Shown here in pieces: positions 11,095-20,861 of a stretch of 64,000 nt of DNA. The position numbers and the translations under genes are program-made. The stretch comes from Aplectana chamaeleonis (lineage: Eukaryota > Nematoda > Chromadorea > Rhabditida > Cosmocercidae): assembly GCA_029168955.1 (NCBI GenBank), contig JAPDOI010000150.1:434001-498000 (forward strand), written 5' to 3'. Position 1 is the first letter of the stretch, and every line of letters begins with the position of its first letter. The notes under the pieces are model-generated. The model did no database searches. It had not been told where the DNA came from and worked only from the letters and a program-made list of their open reading frames with translations.

Positions 11095-11900
11095 CGAGGA
11101 CTGTCATACCCCAAATGAACTGGACCCTGTCATACTCGTCTGCTGTGCGGCGCGACGTGATTAGCGATATAGACTGCGGCAGAATATACTCCGTGCCGAA
11201 CGAGTAAGCAATCCGAGGGTGGTATGAAGCAGCGCTCCCTCTGCGTCTCCGACGAGCGCACAACGTACGCGATTCACGTACGCGACGCAGCATCTGCCTT
11301 ACCGTAAGCCGAAAAATCAGAACTCGTCAATTTTTCGCGTATCAACTAACGACCACAAACTTCGCTAGCTGCTCGCATGTATCGAGCCCTGTCCTCCTAA
11401 CTAGCTGATACCATATCTTGGAACACGCCACCTGCCACGTGAAGAAGAGCATCTGCATGAAGACCGAGTATCGAGAAAAGCAATTTGATCGGAAATCATG
11501 CAAAAGAATCCTGGGGCCGTATGCAAGAACGACTTACCCGCGAGGTAAGGGTAAATGTTACTCGGAATCTCTGCATTTCGTGTGCTCTACGCGTCTGTCT
11601 CGTTTTTCCGCGGAGAAGCGGGACAGACGCATAGAGCAAAGGAAATGCAGAGATTCCGAATAACATTTACCCTTACCTCGCGGGTAAGTCGTTCATGCAT
11701 ACGACTCCTGAAGTATGTGAAAAAAGATATAGGCACACGAAAAAATTGAAATTTTCCGTTTTGTGGATTACAGTAAGCCGGATTCTGCGTCGCGTATGTG
11801 ATTTGCGTACGTTGCGCGCTCGTCGGAGACGCAGAAGGAGCGCTGCTTTTTGGACTCCCGATTGCTGACTCGTTTGGAACTGAGTATATGGGTGTTTGGC
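11095..11900. repeat. Inverted pair of a GC-rich repeat
   Basis: The segment 11155-11310 (ending TACGCGACGCAGCATCTGCC TTACCGTAAGCC) returns inverted at 11771-11905 (starting AGTAAGCCGGATTCTGCGTCG). Shared blocks include CTCGTCGGAGACGCAGA and GGAGCGCTGC. The palindromic MITE at 11517-11703 sits between the arms. Confidence 0.55.
11517..11703. mobile_element. Palindromic MITE
   Basis: Arms of about 85 bp: CGTATGCAAGAACGACTTAC at the left and the inverted CGTATGCATGAACGACTTAC at the right, both continuing CCGCGAGGTAAGGGTAAATG. The loop is about 20 bp. Non-coding. Confidence 0.7.
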
Positions 11901-11964
11901 ACATTAGAAAGATGTCAACCCTTGTCGCCGCTAGGACTCGACTAGAAGGGGTCTGCGGACTAGC

Positions 11965-12485
11965 AGCGACAGGCGAGTGGTCGCCGAGCGTCAGCCTTGA
12001 CGCGGCGACAAAAATGTTTCCAAACATTATCGTCGCCGCGTCGGTTGCCGCTTGCTGGCAGTGACGCAGTGTCGTCGCTGCGTCAAAACACTCTGGGGTG
12101 CCCCCTCGTCGCCCTTCACGCCGCGTCGGCCCCCTCGTCGCCGAATGTGATCGATATTGCAGCGTCTGTCGCTGCGAGCAATGCCGCAACATCAACTCTG
12201 CAGACGCCTTAAGGTGTCTGCAGAATTGCAGAGACCGGCAAGTGGTCGCCGAGCGTCAGCCTTGACGCGGCGACAAAAATGTTTCGGAACATTATTGACG
12301 CGGCGCCGGTTGCCGCTCGCTGGCAGTGATATGGAGCCGTCGCGGCGTCAATACACTGCGGTGCCCCCTCATCGCCCTTCACGCCGCGTCGGTCGCCATC
12401 GTCGCCGAATGTGATCGATATTGCATCACCCAGTGCTGTTCGTCGCTGCGAGCAACGCCGCTACTTCAACTCTGCGGACCCCTTT
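11965..12485. repeat. 265-bp tandem direct duplication
   Basis: Copy 1 (11965-12229) and copy 2 (12230-12485) share long blocks such as TGGTCGCCGAGCGTCAGCCT, GACGCGGCGACAAAAATGTT and TCGCCGAATGTGATCGATAT. Both are rich in the word GTCGC. ORFs here are open because of composition and I do not call genes. Confidence 0.7.
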
Positions 12486-12530
12486 ATACAGCGTGTCTGT
12501 CGCCGATGGCAGCGATAGCGACAAGTAACC

Positions 12531-12822
12531 AATACATTTTCTTTCTTTTCTATGCCAATCCAGGTTTTGTATTGTGAAATCAACCGGAATGTGGAATTGT
12601 GGTATCGGTAATTGACCTGTTGCGCTCCTTTAGCTCTTGTGCAGCGTTGATACTCGCAGTAGGCGAGAACGCGCTTGACCGTGTAATTCGTGAATAACCT
12701 GTTTCGATGAAATTCCACGCCTCTGATAATGGCGAGCTTGCCGAAACGCAACGCTAATAAAACGACTCCACAGCACAAAACCTGGATTGGTATAGCAAAG
12801 AAAGAAAATGGATTGGTGATGC
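12531..12822. mobile_element. Palindromic MITE
   Basis: Left arm CATTTTCTTTCTTTTCTATG CCAATCCAGGTTTTGT mirrors right arm ACAAAACCTGGATTGG TATAGCAAAGAAAGAAAATG. Inner arms also match (GTGGAATT / AATTCCAC). Confidence 0.6.
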
Positions 12823-13037
12823 CCAGGTTTGAAGAAAACCGGACGTGGAGATTATTGATAATTGACCATTTACTTAGGACCTAGCTACACACCGGCGGAC
12901 TGAAAACGCCCCGCGATGACTTTGTCGCAGCCTACCGTGTACCGTGGATTCTGCGCTCTATTACTCTTCTTGGTGCAGCTGTTCACGCTATTTATGAACT
13001 AGCGTGTAGACTCTTCGGCGATCGCAAAGTTCTTACC

Positions 13038-13505
13038 TAAGGGGCTGAGCAGAGTGCCATCAGGGCGTGGCGCGACCGAATGGTGGGCAGTATACTGTTC
13101 CATTTCCAGATTTTTTTTGAATATTCGACTTTTCGAATCATTCGGAATTTTGAAGTTTCCGAATATTCGACTTCTCGAATAATTCGGGATTTTAAACTTT
13201 TCGAATATTCGACTTTTCGAATTTTTCGTGATTTTGAACTGTTCGAATATTCGACTTTTCGAATTACTCGGGATTTTGAACTTTTCGAATAATTCGGGAT
13301 TTTAAAATTTTCGAATAATTCCGGAATTTGCCGTTTTCGAATATTCGACTTTTTTCAACTTTTTTCAGTCGAATGGTTTGTCGAATCATTCGATTTGGTC
13401 AAAATATAGTGGGCAGTCGTTTTGATAGATCACCGCGATCTATCAATACGGCAGCCCACCATTAGGTCGCGCCGCACCCTGATGGCACTCTGCTCGGCCC
13501 CTTAG
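13038..13505. mobile_element. TIR element carrying a TTCGAA satellite
   Basis: Inverted ends TAAGGGGCTGAGCAGAGTGC (left) and TAAGGGGCCGAGCAGAGTGC (right, inverted), each continuing CATCAGGG. Arms run about 55 bp. Between them, about 13100-13370 holds degenerate tandem units of about 38 bp built on TTCGAATATTCGACTTTTCG. Non-coding. Confidence 0.65.
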
Positions 13506-13534
13506 AGAGGAGCGGGAGCGATTTTTTCTACCGC

Positions 13535-13713
13535 ACCAGCCGGGTGGTCGTCTTGTGGCGCCAGACAGTGAGAAGGGCGGGCAGATCAGTGGGAAGGGCT
13601 AGGCAGCGCTAATGATTGCAAAAGTGACCTCAACCAATAGGTGTGACAGCCTTTCCCACTGATCTGCACGCTTTCCTCACAGTCTGGCGCCACGAGACGA
13701 CCACCCGCACCAG
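13535..13713. mobile_element. Palindromic MITE
   Basis: Arms GGTGGTCGTCTTGTGGCGCC AGACAGTGAGAA and inverted GGTGGTCGTCTCGTGGCGCC AGACTGTGAGGA, with a loop of about 45 bp. It lies 30 bp from the element at 13038-13505. Confidence 0.65.
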
Positions 13714-13814
13714 CCCATCACGAGGCACCCATGAAAGTGACCCACCCTGACCCATATATTTGTCAAAGACCACCAAAAAGATGAGGTTCATAAATCCTAT
13801 GCATTTCAAACTAC

Positions 13815-13857
13815 CTTCAAAGTTGTTTCGTACGGCTGCTAAGTCATGCAGAGACAT
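13815..13857 (-). CDS. Candidate first coding exon
   Basis: Reads MSLHDLAAVRNNFE and ends at a GTAGTTTG donor in phase 1, preceded by AT-rich DNA. If real, the gene runs leftward with the palindromic elements at 13.0-13.7 kb inside its intron. I could not find the next exon. Confidence 0.28.
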
Positions 13858-14355
13858 TTATCAATAAAAAGATATGAAATACTCCTTAAATATATATTTT
13901 CAGAGAAGATAACCGAAAAGACTGTTCATGTAAAGTACATGGAAAGATGACCAAATATGAGTATCAGTATGGAGAAGATATGCAATTAATGGTTGAAAAA
14001 ATAAGAAACCATTAGTTGAAGGTAGAAATGAGATATTCAAAGAATAAATGACGAAAAAAGGAGTTAATTATAATTAACTCTCGAAAAATACCAAACCCGA
14101 GAGATGTGAAAAATATACCATTTTTAGTTTGTTCATCAAATATGTAGCAATCACTGGAGATGGGATAACACGGAAAAATGCTCGTATGAAAACATAATAA
14201 ATGGAGAAGCGAATCCAATTTTAGGACTATCAAGCTTGAGCAATATCAGTCTCTAGAAAATAGGCAATCATCGGTCTAAACCACATTTGACGGGGTCAGT
14301 CAAACGAATAATACTTCAGAGCTAACCCTCATCTAGCTATTTCCTCTCCATTCCC
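13858..14355. other. AT-rich intergenic DNA
   Basis: A/T-rich stretch between a candidate start exon and the 3' end of the RGG gene. No repeat or exon was found. Confidence 0.4.
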
Positions 14356-14887
14356 TCAAAAGCCGGGACGCTGATAACCGAAATCCTGCAAAAACCAAAA
14401 TACCGCTCATCCCTGGTTAGAAAACTCATAAAAAATCAGCGCCTACCGTCTGATTCCCTCTATACGAGTACTGTCGATCTCCGGAAAACCTTGCACCAGA
14501 ATTGTACCTTCTTCCGTTGGGAGCCCAGGCACGTCTAGCGTGGAACTGCTGGTTGTTACCCCTTGAGCCGCCATTTCTTTGATCTCTCCAGCTTGTCCCG
14601 CGATTCGGCCGGTTCCAGCTGCCGGACTCGTACGATGACCGATTATAAGGCTGCATTCTATTGTGTCGCCATTCGAAATTATTGTAACCTCCCCTGCCAT
14701 TCGTCGTCCTGTAAAGTCGAAATGATTACCCTAAGAATGAAAAATCAATCCTATTTGAGACTCACGGAGCATTTTTTCTATAGAAAGAGGGCTCATTATC
14801 TTGTGCTGATCGGTTATAGAATGAGTCGTCGCGCAGAGGAGCTTCTGTCTGTTTATGCGGTGTCGGATCATCTGGCACGGTTTCAGA
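14356..14887 (-). CDS. RGG/Asn-rich putative RNA-binding protein, C-terminal part
   Basis: Exons 14766-14887 (acceptor CCTGTTTAG; SETVPDDPTPHKQTEAPLRD then DSFYNRSAQDNEPSFYRKNA), 14447-14708 (acceptor CGACTTTACAG) and 14356-14385 (acceptor GGTTTTTGCAG; DFGYQRPGF, then TGA). The introns are 57 and 61 nt. The middle exon is a low-complexity G/R/N/Y run (NGRGGYNNFEWRHNR, NRGTSWRDQRNGGSRGNNQQ, FSGDRQYSYRGNQ), as in RGG-box RNA-binding or P-granule type proteins. Phases (2, then 0) agree at both junctions and all splice sites are strong. Upstream exons lie beyond 14888 and were not resolved; the foldback with a Tc1 insertion starts at about 15195. The family is not identified. Confidence 0.68.
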
Positions 14888-15256
14888 CTAAACAGGGGAG
14901 ATCAATTGGCGATTGATTTCTGACATACAAAGCTCAGTGAGCAAACCTTCTGCGACGACGACGGACACGAAGCCTTCACTTCCTTCACTTCTAGCTTCTT
15001 TCTGAATGAATATATTCTCTGTCACGAAACAAACCTAAACAAACATTAGGAAACAGCCCTGCTCCAGCAGTGTTTATCGAGGGCATGGTCAATGCTGTGA
15101 AAATCATTCGCTAAGTGACTGTATGCCGGAGTGTTTATGAACTTCCATTCAATATAAAGCGCTCAAAACTCGTTTTTTTGTGACAGCAATCTGCAGCTCT
15201 CACAAGGGAAGGATCATTACATGCCGCGGCTATTGCAAATGAGATATCGGTTTCTA

Positions 15257-16524
15257 CAGGGTGCGTATTAAATACCCGTACACGGTTCGGACCGCATAAC
15301 TCGTCAAAGAAGCAAGCGAATTGGAAGCTATCTTTACTATATTCTACTGACAACATAGTCATTCAAAATAATCAGATATCATCCGATGCAGCCGCCTTTA
15401 GCTTTGATGGCAGCTCGAAGACGATTCGGGTAGGCATCCACAGCGGCCCGCAGCACTTCCTGAGGAATCTCACTCCAGGCTTTCTTCAATGAAGATTTGA
15501 GTGCGCTGATGCTGGTGTGTTCTGTAGCGCAGGCTTTCTCCTCCAAAATGCTCCAGTCGCAGTAATCCATAACGCTGAGATCTGAAGTTTGCTGGTCATT
15601 CAATCGCGGCGATGAAATCCGGTAGTTTCTCAGGACACCAATGCTAGACCATCTTAGACCCGTGAACTGGAGCCCAATCTTGTTGGAACATTCAATATCC
15701 TCTCTCTTAATGTTGCATCAACCACAGTAACATATGCTGCCCAAGAATGGCTTACAGATAGGTGTCAGCATCGATTTTCCCACCTTTTTCAGCGAAAGTG
15801 CGAGGCGTGCGACCACTACGGACGCGCTGGGTTTTACCCTGCGCGAAACGGTTCTTCTCGCCTTGGTAGCTTCCTCATTGTCATGTGCAAGCACCCAGAC
15901 GTTTTGGACGTTGTGGCTCTGTTCCACGGTAAACAGCTTTTTATCTATGAAAAGCATCCTCAAGTGCTGATTTTTTTCAGCCCGCCGCAGTAGTCCGTTA
16001 CATTTCCTTACTCTGCCCTTCTTTTCTGCATCGCTCAGGCCATTTCTTTTTTGCGGCTTGTAGAAACGCATATGTACTTGCTCCTTGACCATCTTCCTCA
16101 CGGTTCCCTCCGAAACGTTCAAGTCTCGAGCCACTTCTCTCATACTCCTCGTGGTTTTGCGTTCGATGCGTCTCCTCCGAAATTTTCTTAGACGTCTTTT
16201 CGCTACAGTCACCGGCCGTACTGGAGGAATACGGTCATCAAGCGTACTTCAATTGACTGCACCGTAAGCGGTTTGGCGGGGAACTCCGAGAAGACGAACG
16301 ATCCTCGAAGCTGAATGTCCGGCACTTCTGAGCTGAAAAAATTGCGGGCCCTTTTCGGATTCGCAGCTACCATGCTCTAAAAAGCTAATGTGGGAACCCC
16401 AAAATTTGTGCAGATTTTGGAAAGGGTTCAGCCTTGCGAACACACCACAAGCGAGTCGGGAAAATCAAAACCTCACTTTCAAATGCGCGCGTCAAAATTG
16501 TACGGGTATTTATTACGCACCCTG
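15257..16524 (-). mobile_element. Tc1-like (IS630 superfamily) element, full length
   Basis: TIRs CAGGGTGCGTATTAAATACC and inverted CAGGGTGCGTAATAAATACC, each continuing CGTACA. Flanked by TA (15255-15256, 16525-16526). Length is 1268 bp, normal for the group. The single transposase pseudogene inside runs on the minus strand. Confidence 0.88.
15385..16400 (-). pseudogene. Tc1/mariner-superfamily transposase, broken
   Basis: Frames in order: HTH (FFQLRSAGHSASRIVRLLGV), second HTH (RSMREVARDLNVSEGTVRKM), first catalytic Asp in MLFIDKKLFTVEQSHNVQNV (normally FIDEKLFTVE, so E is now K), then the C-terminal block DLSVMDYCDWSILEEKACAT and PQEVLRAAVDAYPNRLRAAI, ending KAKGG. This C-terminus is typical of transposases widespread in nematodes. 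Several frameshifts separate the blocks, so it is inactive. Confidence 0.82.
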
Positions 16525-16864
16525 TAGAGTCCATTTTCGACGTATAATTCGAATTTCTGCATTGAGACTACGTTCAGAGAAACGTTCCGAAGCTGCAATG
16601 TAAAAATTCGAGTTCTACGTCAAAAATTGATCCTAAAGGCCCATGTTTCATTTGAAATGGCCTCGGCGTGTAATGATTCTTCTCTTTTCAACTCTGATTG
16701 CTGGAATGTATTCCAGTTTACTCCGAACCGACTTGGAAAGGATGCCCCACACCTGTAGAACTCTCCAGCCTTAAAAAATAACTTCTAAATGATGGAACAG
16801 TATGCCACTAAGACAACAATACTCGCAGTAGTCCCATTCGGTCGACCAAGTTTCCCAAATGAGT

Positions 16865-17092
16865 TAAAGTCCGTCCGAATGAAACTGTCCGCCCACGCAG
16901 TCCGCGTGTGTGTCCAGCGGCCATCGTGAAGGCATCCCTCAGACTCGTTAATCGATCAGCAAGAAAATTCGACGGATAGTGATCAATATCCCGGTCCAGA
17001 AGTGGGAAACTTCGTCCGAAAAAATGCCATAGTGACGGCTGCTGGACACGCACGCCGACCGCGTGGGCGGACAGTCATTTCGACAGACTTTA
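16865..17092. mobile_element. Palindromic MITE, copy 2 of the 9478 family
   Basis: Arms AAAGTCCGTCCGAATGAAAC and the inverted TAAAGTCTGTCGAAATGACT, both continuing into GTCCGCCCACGC. Internal sequence aligns with 9478-9690 (AATCGAT.AGCA.GAAAAT; GTCCG..AAAAATGCCAT). Confidence 0.6.
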
Positions 17093-17113
17093 TAGACGTG
17101 GCTTGGTTGACAG

Positions 17114-17487
17114 GATGGGCTAGCAGCGGATATTGAAATGTTTAAAATACAAATGACAGCAATTCTGAGCAGGGCATCGCCCGTCGAGGAAGGCATGAAT
17201 CCGGCCCTAGACTATAAGCCACACTCTAGTAAGAAAAGTAGCGAGAACATCAAGTCCACAGAATGCGCTTTTTAGGTGTTGAGTGCATCGAGAGTGAGCA
17301 AAATTTCTGTTCTCTGCCAATTTTAGCCAGTTTTTCTGCTTTATGTGAAAACAGGTGGAATTTCGCAGTTTCCTATGTTCGTATCACTGTAGTGGTTACC
17401 GCTACCCTTAGGTTCACCGCTGATGAACCCTCACAAGCTATGCGAATTGGCCAAATGTCACAAAAATTGAATATGTTCGCATACTGA
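17114..17487 (+). CDS. 3' end of an unrecognised multi-exon gene
   Basis: Exon 17114-17228 (acceptor TTGACAG) reads DGLAADIEMFKIQMTAILSR ASPVEEGMNPALDYKPHS and ends in phase 1 at GTAAGA. After a 47-nt intron ending GCTTTTTAG, the frame continues SVECIE. A 33-nt GTGAGC...TTTTAG segment (17294-17326) may be a further intron; it is a multiple of 3 without stops, so retention is possible. The last exon reads FSALCENRWNFAVSYVRITV then VVTATLRFTADEPSQAMRIG, ending KLNMFAY and TGA. All phases agree. No domain recognised. The hydrophobic VRITVVVTATL stretch could be a membrane or core strand. Confidence 0.55.
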
Positions 17488-17580
17488 GAGGTTTCTACAA
17501 TTCATTACCGCCCGCACGTCAACTAGCACTTGCCTTCCACACGTGCTGCACTGGAGTGGTGTCCGAGTATGAATGCTTCC

Positions 17581-17836
17581 GGGATATTGAACGAATTAAC
17601 AGCGCGGGTAAGACGAAGGAGCAGTTCGTCTGGCACACGTGACGCGCGCGACAAAAACCGGTGCGTTTACATCGTCGTCGCGGCGCGTTAACTGAACGCC
17701 AACTAGTTTTTTTGCGGGTCACGGTTAACGCGCTCCAACGACAACGTGAGCGCAGCGGTTCTAAGTCGCGCGCGTCGCGTGTGTCAGCCGAATTGGTCCT
17801 TGGCCCCACCCGCGCTGTGAATTCGATCAACATCCC
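17581..17836. mobile_element. Foldback element
   Basis: Left arm GGGATATTGAACGAATTAAC AGCGCGGGT mirrors right arm ACCCGCGCTGTGAATTCGATC AACATCCC; the inner part also pairs (GACGCGCGCGAC / GTCGCGCGCGTC). ORFs on either strand are mirror images. Confidence 0.6.
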
Positions 17837-18226
17837 AATGCTGCTTAGGTGCGTGCAGAAACAATAATTATTCCGTCGCGGAGCGGTGCTAAGTTTAGCT
17901 TCGATTAATTGTGATGAAGCGGAATAATTGATGGCGGAGCTATGGCAAAACCTCCATAACTGTACTAGCGGTGCCACCAGGATATAGCGAGCGAAGCCCT
18001 AGGTCATTTATACTCCCAGCGGTAAGCGCGTACCGTGCGGGACATGAGAAGTACGAATAGCCAAAGGCAAAAAAGACGCCCGCTGAGTAATTTCATCATT
18101 TTCTTGTCTTGTAGAGTCGCAGTTATTATTGCTGTAATAGGTACTTTCCTTATAAGCTTAAGAATCGAATGCACAGAGCTTCAAACCCGAGACTCCTCCT
18201 TTTCTGGGCATTTGATTCGCTGCCCT

Positions 18227-18413
18227 CCTTATTGGAAAGAAAACCCGCTCCGCAGTTACCGGCAGCCGCTGTTGCTACACATACTGCACGCAAAACGTGT
18301 CAGGAACACACGCAATCGTGCTGGAACCACGAGGTCCTGCCGCGATTAATTTCGAGTTGCGTGCTGCAAAAGTGGTTGTCCGTAACTGCGGAACGGATTT
18401 CGTTTCAATAAGA
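18227..18413. mobile_element. Palindromic element of the 'CCGCAGTT' family
   Basis: Left arm CTTATTGGAAAGAAAACCCG CTCCGCAGTTACCGGCAG mirrors the right arm TTGTCCGTAACTGCGGAACG GATTTCGTTTCAATAAG. Related to 34655-34933 and 55558-55754 by the CCGCAGTT(A/G)CGGACAAC core. Confidence 0.55.
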
Positions 18414-18553
18414 ACAAAGCTACGAGCCATCTGAGAGATTCTTCAATTTGAGGTCTAGCCTCTTTTTTTCTAATCCCAACCCGTTTTGCTTGAGATCCTT
18501 CATCACAAAATGTAAATTTTTTTTTGGATTCGAAAATGACGCAAAAACATTCA

Positions 18554-19246
18554 TCACCCAAAGATGTTGAAGAAATTTCCTTTTTTACTATGTTCGGCCC
18601 ATGTTTGAGATTTCTCTTGTTTATCGGGATTTTTCTTGTTTCCTGTCAAATTAGCTTCAGTGTTTTCAGTCCTTAGAAGATTGCACATCCCCAGAGTGCA
18701 CGTCGATCGTTTGGAGATAAGCATAGAATTAGATCTGGCTTTTTCTGAGCGAGGATAAAATCTTACCTAAAAATTGATCCACAAAGAAACGGAGGTCGAA
18801 AAGAAAACATCCTTCACATACAACCTCATTACAGCAATGATTGTACCGTGAAGTTCTACAGAAGTCTATAATACGAGTTCCGATCCTGCGTAGGCCGCAA
18901 TGCTGAGGGAGGACCACATCCGCACAAAGACTTGTGAAACTCGTAACGACTACGATAATTGCTCACCTTTCAGAAATTTCATTGAGCATTACTAGCTTCC
19001 TTTGGTGCTTCTCTTGCATCTGCTTTTCCCTTTCAGCGGCCTCTTCTTCACTTTCGCCAAACGACTCAATGAAGAATGTTTCTATGGCGAGAGAATCTTC
19101 AGGAGATGAAAACAAATCAGGCCAGCATTTCTGAAAGAGTCATAGTTAAACTCCGTCATTGGTTGTGCAGTAGTTTTCTTCATAAACCAACCCCTCTCTC
19201 CAGAAGCTCTTTCGAAACCACGTTGATTCTGGCGGTGACAATCTGT
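18554..19246 (-). CDS. 3' part of a multi-exon gene, coiled-coil and Cys-rich
   Basis: Exons: 19188-19246 (acceptor GTGATTGCAG; DRLSPPESTWFRKSFWREGL), 18967-19132 (acceptor GACTCTTTCAG; KCWPDLFSSPEDSLAIETFF then IESFGESEEEAAEREKQMQE KHQRKLVML), 18767-18930 (SLCADVVLPQHCGLRRIGTR then IIDFCRTSRYNHCCNEVVCE GC). A last open stretch 18554-18744 fits phase 1 but needs a 22-nt intron; it reads KARSNSMLISKRSTCTLGMC and ends NIFG, then TGA. Introns are 55, 36 and 22 nt. The acidic segment ESEEEAAEREKQMQEKH is likely helical. The eight-Cys block is distinctive but I do not recognise it. Upstream exons were not found. Confidence 0.52.
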
Positions 19247-19383
19247 CTGCAATCACACGCATAGGCAACACAATTCAATGATCAATAAATATCAGCCAAA
19301 TTCAGCAGGTAGTGACAACGCTTTTGGTTAGGTGAGGTTCGGCAGACAGTCAAGCCGCACGGTTTTGTACCGATCATTCTCAG

Positions 19384-19545
19384 ACGATGCGGTCGGCTGA
19401 GGGCAGCCCGTTGATGGCCAGCTGTCAATTGTGCTCACGGATGAACCCAGTGTTCAGCAGGCCATTGCGCCTAACCTCGCCACAGCTACCGCCTTCCTGT
19501 CAGATTGAAAAACTAAGAACTGCGGCAAAGCTTCCATACGAATAA
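19384..19545 (+). CDS. Candidate terminal exon
   Basis: After acceptor CGATCATTCTCAG the frame is open for 53 codons: TMRSAEGSPLMASCQLCSRM, then NPVFSRPLRLTSPQLPPSCQ, then IEKLRTAAKLPYE and TAA. It contains CxxC. It faces away from the minus-strand gene at 18554-19246. Upstream exons were not resolved. Confidence 0.35.
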   Translation, partial: TMRSAEGSPLMASCQLCSRMNPVFSRPLRLTSPQLPPSCQIEKLRTAAKLPYE

Positions 19546-20084
19546 TTTCAGTTGGGCGAAATATGTCTGATGAAATTTTCTTTGTTTCACAAAAAAGGTT
19601 TCCAAATGCCACAAGTGTTCAAAAAATCATTTCTGTATAGGTGGGAAAGCAGTTTTGAAAAATTCATATTGTTTTAAAAACTCTAATGTTGATAGTTCAA
19701 GTCCTCCCCCCCCTACGGTGAAGTTGAGAGAGGGGAACTGCGTGAGACCTTGCTGGAAGGGGAAGGGTCTGATCTACATGGACACCCTTCAGGCAGCGTT
19801 CATAGCTAGCTTCGAAAATCAAGTAACGCTGGGGGTTGGCATCGTTAACGTTTGTTATTGATATCACTACTCCCTAGCATTGTGGGTGTAGCGGCTGTAA
19901 CTATTATTATCAATACCATCGTTAACCCCACACCGTCCTTGGACACGTTGCATGCGCCAGCCATCGAGCGTCGTGCGCCAGCGCCTGAGCGCTGGCACAC
20001 AATGCTTCAGCGACTTGACGTTTGCCGCTGCTCATTAACTACAGACGGCGCCTCGAACCTTGCACCTACCCTGCACCCGAAGTG
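19546..20084. other. No supported feature
   Basis: Short open stretches only. I see no repeat partner in this window. Confidence 0.3.
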
Positions 20085-20580
20085 GTCCCGACAAGGGAAG
20101 GATCATTACAAGCCGTGGGCATTCCAAATGAAACAAACCCTTCTAGAATCATTTTTCGACGTAGAATTCGAATTTTTTACATTGCAGGTGCGAAACGCTT
20201 CTCTAAACGAAGTTATATGCGTTTTAGTGCTTCGCTCGTAGGTGCATCATAACGTGTAATCCATGAGTCTTCGTCGCCTCCTAAGATACACCGTTGTGAT
20301 TTCTACACCAGGAATCGTCCCATAGGCATCTGGTGTAGAATCATCTCTGGTGTAGAAATCACATCTATGTATCTCAGGAGGCGACGAAGACTCATGGATT
20401 ACACATTATGACGCGTCTACGAGTGAAGCGTTAAAAACGCAAATAACTCCGTCCAGAGAAAAATTTCGCAGCTGCATTGTAAAAATTGGGATTCTACGTC
20501 GAAAATTGTTTCTAGACAGGCTTATTTCATTTAGAATGATCACGGCGTATAACGATACTTCCCTTGTGTGATGTTTGAGG
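20085..20580. mobile_element. Foldback family copy 2 with an inner perfect palindrome
   Basis: Outer arms (20085-20236 and 20413-20580) share CAAGGGAAG(G/T)ATC..TAC ends, ATTTTTCGACGTAGAATTC and CTTCGCTCGTAG. The inner arms 20237-20305 and 20348-20412 are nearly identical inverted copies (TAATCCATGAGTCTTCGTCG CCTCCTAAGATAC). Copy 1 of the outer element is 15195-16690. Confidence 0.65.
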
Positions 20581-20861
20581 GGTAGCGGCCATACGCCGCG
20601 AGGACGCGCGTTCTCGCTCTGTCTGCTCACTTCAATACTTCCCAGCGCTAGGGGATGCCTGTACCCGCTAATCGAGGCAGTATTCATACGTCGCAAGGAC
20701 GCGCGCTCTCGCTTTTGTGCGCTCCTCAACGCTACCCAGAATAGAAAGTAGCCTGGTGCCTGAATAGACATGAGCAAACACCTCCAGCCCCGGGCTGATT
20801 TGGTTGATAGCGTTTGACCGGGTGATGCTGCCGAGATGTCGTACGTTCGTGCCGTGGCAGT

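Larger units (their letters stand above)
15195..16690. mobile_element. Foldback family copy 1, hosting a Tc1-like element
   Basis: Left part CACAAGGGAAGGATCATTAC and right part (16525-16690) match the two sides of the foldback at 20085-20580 (TTTTCGACGTA..ATTCGAATT, GCTGCAATGTAAAAATT). The host reads continuously if the TA-flanked element at 15257-16524 is removed. Confidence 0.6.

Noticed and set aside
11587..12195. 202-codon minus ORF
   Set aside because: It crosses a palindromic MITE arm and the GTCGC-rich tandem duplication. Open by composition.
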